Shown here piece after piece: positions 62,032 through 64,000 of a DNA stretch of 64,000 bases. A program made the translations under genes and the position numbers. Source of the stretch: JAEUIE01 sp047602475 (GTDB taxonomy: Bacteria; Planctomycetota; Planctomycetia; Gemmatales; HRBIN36); contig JASGHE010000006.1 of assembly GCA_047602475.1 (NCBI GenBank), forward strand, positions 372,001-436,000, given 5' to 3'. A model generated the notes under the pieces. That model was given only the letters and a program-made list of their open reading frames with translations, made no database searches and had not been told where the DNA came from. Numbering within the stretch: position 1 is the first letter of the stretch; the number at the start of each line of letters is the position of its first letter.

Positions 62032-62994
62032 TCAATCCTTCAGTCCATCAAAGAGTGCCGTCGAGAGATACCGTTCGCCCAAGCTCGGCAGAATGGTCAC
62101 GATCCGCTTGCCCGCATACTCCGGCCTCGCCGCCACCTGGGCCGCTCCCCACACGTTCGCCCCGCTGCTGATCCCCGCCATGATGCCTTCATCCTTCATC
62201 AATCGGCGCGACCATTCAAAAGCCTGTTCGTTCGTGACCTGCAGCGTCTCGTCGACCAGGCTCAGATCGAGATTCTTCGGCACGAAGTTGGCGCCGATGC
62301 CCTGAATCTTGTGCGAGCCGGGCTTGAGCGGTTCGCCGTTGCGCGTCTGGGTGATAACCGGCGACAGGACAGGTTCCACGACAATGATCTTGAAGTTCGG
62401 ATTGAACCGACGAATGTAGCGGCCGATGCCAGTGACCGAGCCGCCGGTGCCAACGCCACAGACGAGGGCATCGATATTCTTGCCGCTGTCTTCCCAGATT
62501 TCGGGGCCAGTCGTCTGTTCGTGAATGGCCGGGTTAGCCGGGTTGTTGAACTGCTGTGGCATCCAGGCGTGCTTGCCGCCGTTGGCGACGAGTTCTTCCG
62601 CCTTGTTGACCGCCCCCCGCATTCCTTCTGCCGCGGGAGTCAGCACCAGGTTGGCGCCCATGGCCCGCAGCAAGGCCCGCCGTTCCAGCGACATCGATTC
62701 GGGCATCGTCAGCGTCAACTTGTAACCCTTGGCGGCACAGACAAACGCCAAAGCAATGCCGGTGTTGCCGCTAGTCGGTTCGATGATGTGCGTTTCGCTG
62801 CTGAGGATGCCACGCCGTTCAGCGTCTTCGATCATAGCCAGGCCGATACGGTCCTTCACGCTCTTGAGCGGATTGAAGAACTCGCACTTGGCGAACACGG
62901 TGGCGTGCGAAGCGGGGACTACTCGCCGCAGCCGAACCATGGGGGTGTTGCAGATGGTGTGGGTGATGCTGTCAAAAGTTTTGCCCAGGGGCAT
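62032..62994 (-). CDS. cysK: Cysteine synthase (O-acetylserine sulfhydrylase)
   Basis: 320 residues from MPLGKTFDSITHTICNTPMV. The PLP lysine is in NPLKSVKDRIG; EPTSGNTGIALAFV binds the substrate carboxylate; VCGVGTGGSVTGIGRYI holds the PLP phosphate loop. It makes L-cysteine from O-acetylserine and sulfide in the cytoplasm. The start overlaps the upstream SRPBCC gene by about 23 bp, so the two may be translated together. Confidence 0.94.
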   Translation of the reverse strand: MPLGKTFDSITHTICNTPMVRLRRVVPASHATVFAKCEFFNPLKSVKDRIGLAMIEDAERRGILSSETHIIEPTSGNTGIALAFVCAAKGYKLTLTMPESMSLERRALLRAMGANLVLTPAAEGMRGAVNKAEELVANGGKHAWMPQQFNNPANPAIHEQTTGPEIWEDSGKNIDALVCGVGTGGSVTGIGRYIRRFNPNFKIIVVEPVLSPVITQTRNGEPLKPGSHKIQGIGANFVPKNLDLSLVDETLQVTNEQAFEWSRRLMKDEGIMAGISSGANVWGAAQVAARPEYAGKRIVTILPSLGERYLSTALFDGLKD

Positions 62995-63493
62995 GGTCGG
63001 GTTCCCTTCGTAATGGATCGAGAGGCACCCCATATTTTACAGACCCGAAGCATTCGGCGATACGACTAAATCGATAATCAAAGATAGCGTTCAGATCACG
63101 TTTCACCATCAGCCTGCGGGCAAGTTTCCCCAGCGGACCGTAGGGCAGGGCATATCGTACGAAATCGGTCATCAAAGTGCCCCCGGAGTTCACCTCAAAT
63201 GAATGTGTATGATGCCAGAGCCGATACGGCCCCTTGATCTGTTGATCAACAAACCGATAGGGTGGCGACCAATCGAGAATCTCCGTCCGCCAGGTGATCG
63301 GTAACAGCCTCCAGCGAATCGTGTAATCAATGGATGCTCCCGTTTTCATGTCGATGGGAAGCGTCGAGCGTATCTTGAAATGCAACCAGGGTGGAGTCAG
63401 GTACTCCAGGTTTGCTGCGTCAGCAAAGAACGCAAAGACCGACTCGATCGATTTGGGTATGAACTGCTGGCGACGAAGCTGATATTCGGGCAT
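62972..63493 (-). CDS. SRPBCC-family (START-like) protein
   Basis: 173 residues from MPEYQLRRQQFIPKSIESVF. The fold signature is VFAFFADAANLEYLTPPWLH, then TEILDWSPPYRFVDQQIKGP and YRLWHHTHSFEVNSGGTLMT. Such proteins bind hydrophobic ligands in a helix-grip cavity. The in-frame start 24 nt upstream lies in a palindromic repeat and is not used. It overlaps cysK by 23 bp. Confidence 0.8.
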   Translation of the reverse strand: MPEYQLRRQQFIPKSIESVFAFFADAANLEYLTPPWLHFKIRSTLPIDMKTGASIDYTIRWRLLPITWRTEILDWSPPYRFVDQQIKGPYRLWHHTHSFEVNSGGTLMTDFVRYALPYGPLGKLARRLMVKRDLNAIFDYRFSRIAECFGSVKYGVPLDPLRREPDHAPGQNF

Positions 63494-63502
63494 GAGAGTT
63501 GC

Positions 63503-63521
63503 CATCATGCTCCGCATGATG
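63503..63521. repeat. CATCATG palindromic repeat (single)
   Basis: CATCATGCTCCGCATGATG, a member of the CATCACG family, 9 bp upstream of the SRPBCC start. It lies in the likely 5' leader of that gene. Confidence 0.7.
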
Positions 63522-63817
63522 ACGCGGAGAGAAGAATGTGTCTGAAAGAGCTTGTTCGCTTCATGCTAGTGGTTGGATTCAGGAAGGGCAGGGGATCAGC
63601 CTCAATCCTCCATTGAGGTAACGGTCACTACCGATTTCCATTACGGGAATAGATCGAGCCGGACACCATAAGAAAACCCCACTCATTGATTCATTACGAT
63701 ACACATGCACGTGTATTATTATGCAACATGAAATATCGACTATTTATTTAATTTCGATGTTAAAGATTGACGATTATCCGATGTAGAAGACTTTTCTTCT
63801 TTCTATCACGGTGCAAT
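63522..63817. other. AT-rich intergenic region
   Basis: About 300 bp, AT-rich especially at 63690-63800. No gene is visible. Several AT boxes (for example TATTTATTTAAT near 63741) could be promoter elements for the lipoprotein gene that follows. Confidence 0.4.
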
Positions 63818-64000
63818 ATGTATCAACGTAAGATTATCGTAGGTGTAGTGCTTTGCGCTGCCTTATGCGTACTTAGCTCCTGTGGCGTTTTGCCCGGGTG
63901 TGGTAACGAAGGATGTGATTCCTGCAATAGCGACGGTTGTCCGGGCGCACAAATGCGGGTTTGTAATAATCCCACGATGATGGCATTGGCAGCAGACCTT
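63818..64000 (+). CDS. Cysteine-rich lipoprotein (3' truncated by window edge)
   Basis: 61 residues visible, open to the window end. MYQRKIIVGVVLCAALCVLS is a signal peptide followed by SCGV, a lipobox Cys. The next stretch is Cys-rich (LPGCGNEGCDSCNSDGCPG). I do not recognise the family. The C-terminus lies beyond the window. Confidence 0.7.
   Translation, partial: MYQRKIIVGVVLCAALCVLSSCGVLPGCGNEGCDSCNSDGCPGAQMRVCNNPTMMALAADL

Noticed and set aside
1..64000. tRNA, rRNA, integrase, attachment sites, insertion sequences
   Set aside because: None seen on reading both strands; very degenerate examples could be missed without a computed search.

Overview
This is a chromosomal window from a planctomycete, most likely a member of the Gemmataceae or a close relative. 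The evidence is the gene content. There are DUF1559 pseudopilin-like proteins, DUF1549/DUF1553 and DUF1501 proteins, and large Ser/Thr kinases with a C-terminal membrane anchor. TIGR03067 proteins, PEP-CTERM proteins and an exported protein with an N-terminal LExLEDR motif are also present. By eye GC is in the mid-to-high 50s, with AT-richer patches at about 36.3-37.0 kb, 46.6-48.4 kb and 63.6-63.8 kb. No rRNA, tRNA, CRISPR array or transposase was found.

Layout. 0-9.9 kb: the end of a kinase, a helicase-C-like protein, toxin-antitoxin (TA) pairs, an FHA pseudokinase, a papain-like protease and a VWA protein. 9.9-20.8 kb: an MFS transporter, a broken acetyltransferase, a thioesterase, a serine hydrolase, an AraC regulator, an S41 protease, a PIN pair, a dihaem cytochrome, a C45 hydrolase, a DUF1559 protein and a small lipoprotein. 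21-26 kb: a very long secretin with helical repeats. 26-36 kb: a PTPS/QueD-like protein, a cation/proton antiporter, a sialidase, a methyltransferase, membrane proteins and a DUF1549/DUF1553 protein, followed by a candidate small RNA. 36-45 kb: DUF3800, two kinases, a flavin halogenase-like protein with a MarR regulator, and DUF1501. 46-48.4 kb: a translationally coupled operon of an antitoxin-like protein, an ImmA/IrrE protease and a PIN protein. 48.4-51.5 kb: a cobalamin riboswitch leading into DUF1559, DUF4465/PEP-CTERM and S1-protease/PEP-CTERM genes. 51.6-64 kb: sugar-nucleotide genes, TIGR03067 proteins, a G8-domain surface protein, an aldo/keto reductase, cysteine synthase and a truncated lipoprotein.

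Three themes run through the window. First, the intergenic regions are full of paired palindromic repeats resembling REPINs, in at least seven sequence families; several share a central GCAATCG-like core, and one repeat is translated inside a kinase. Second, many genes carry single-base indels or a nonsense codon: FHA kinase, papain-like protease, ParE, GNAT, secretin, a kinase tail, DUF1501 (twice) and DUF4465. They are either really decaying or the assembly contains indel errors. Third, several promoters place the -10 box exactly 6 nt before the start codon, which implies leaderless mRNAs.

The most promising biology is the B12-riboswitch surface-protein locus (48.4-51.5 kb), the candidate small RNA at 36.2 kb, and the three-gene ImmA/IrrE-PIN operon.
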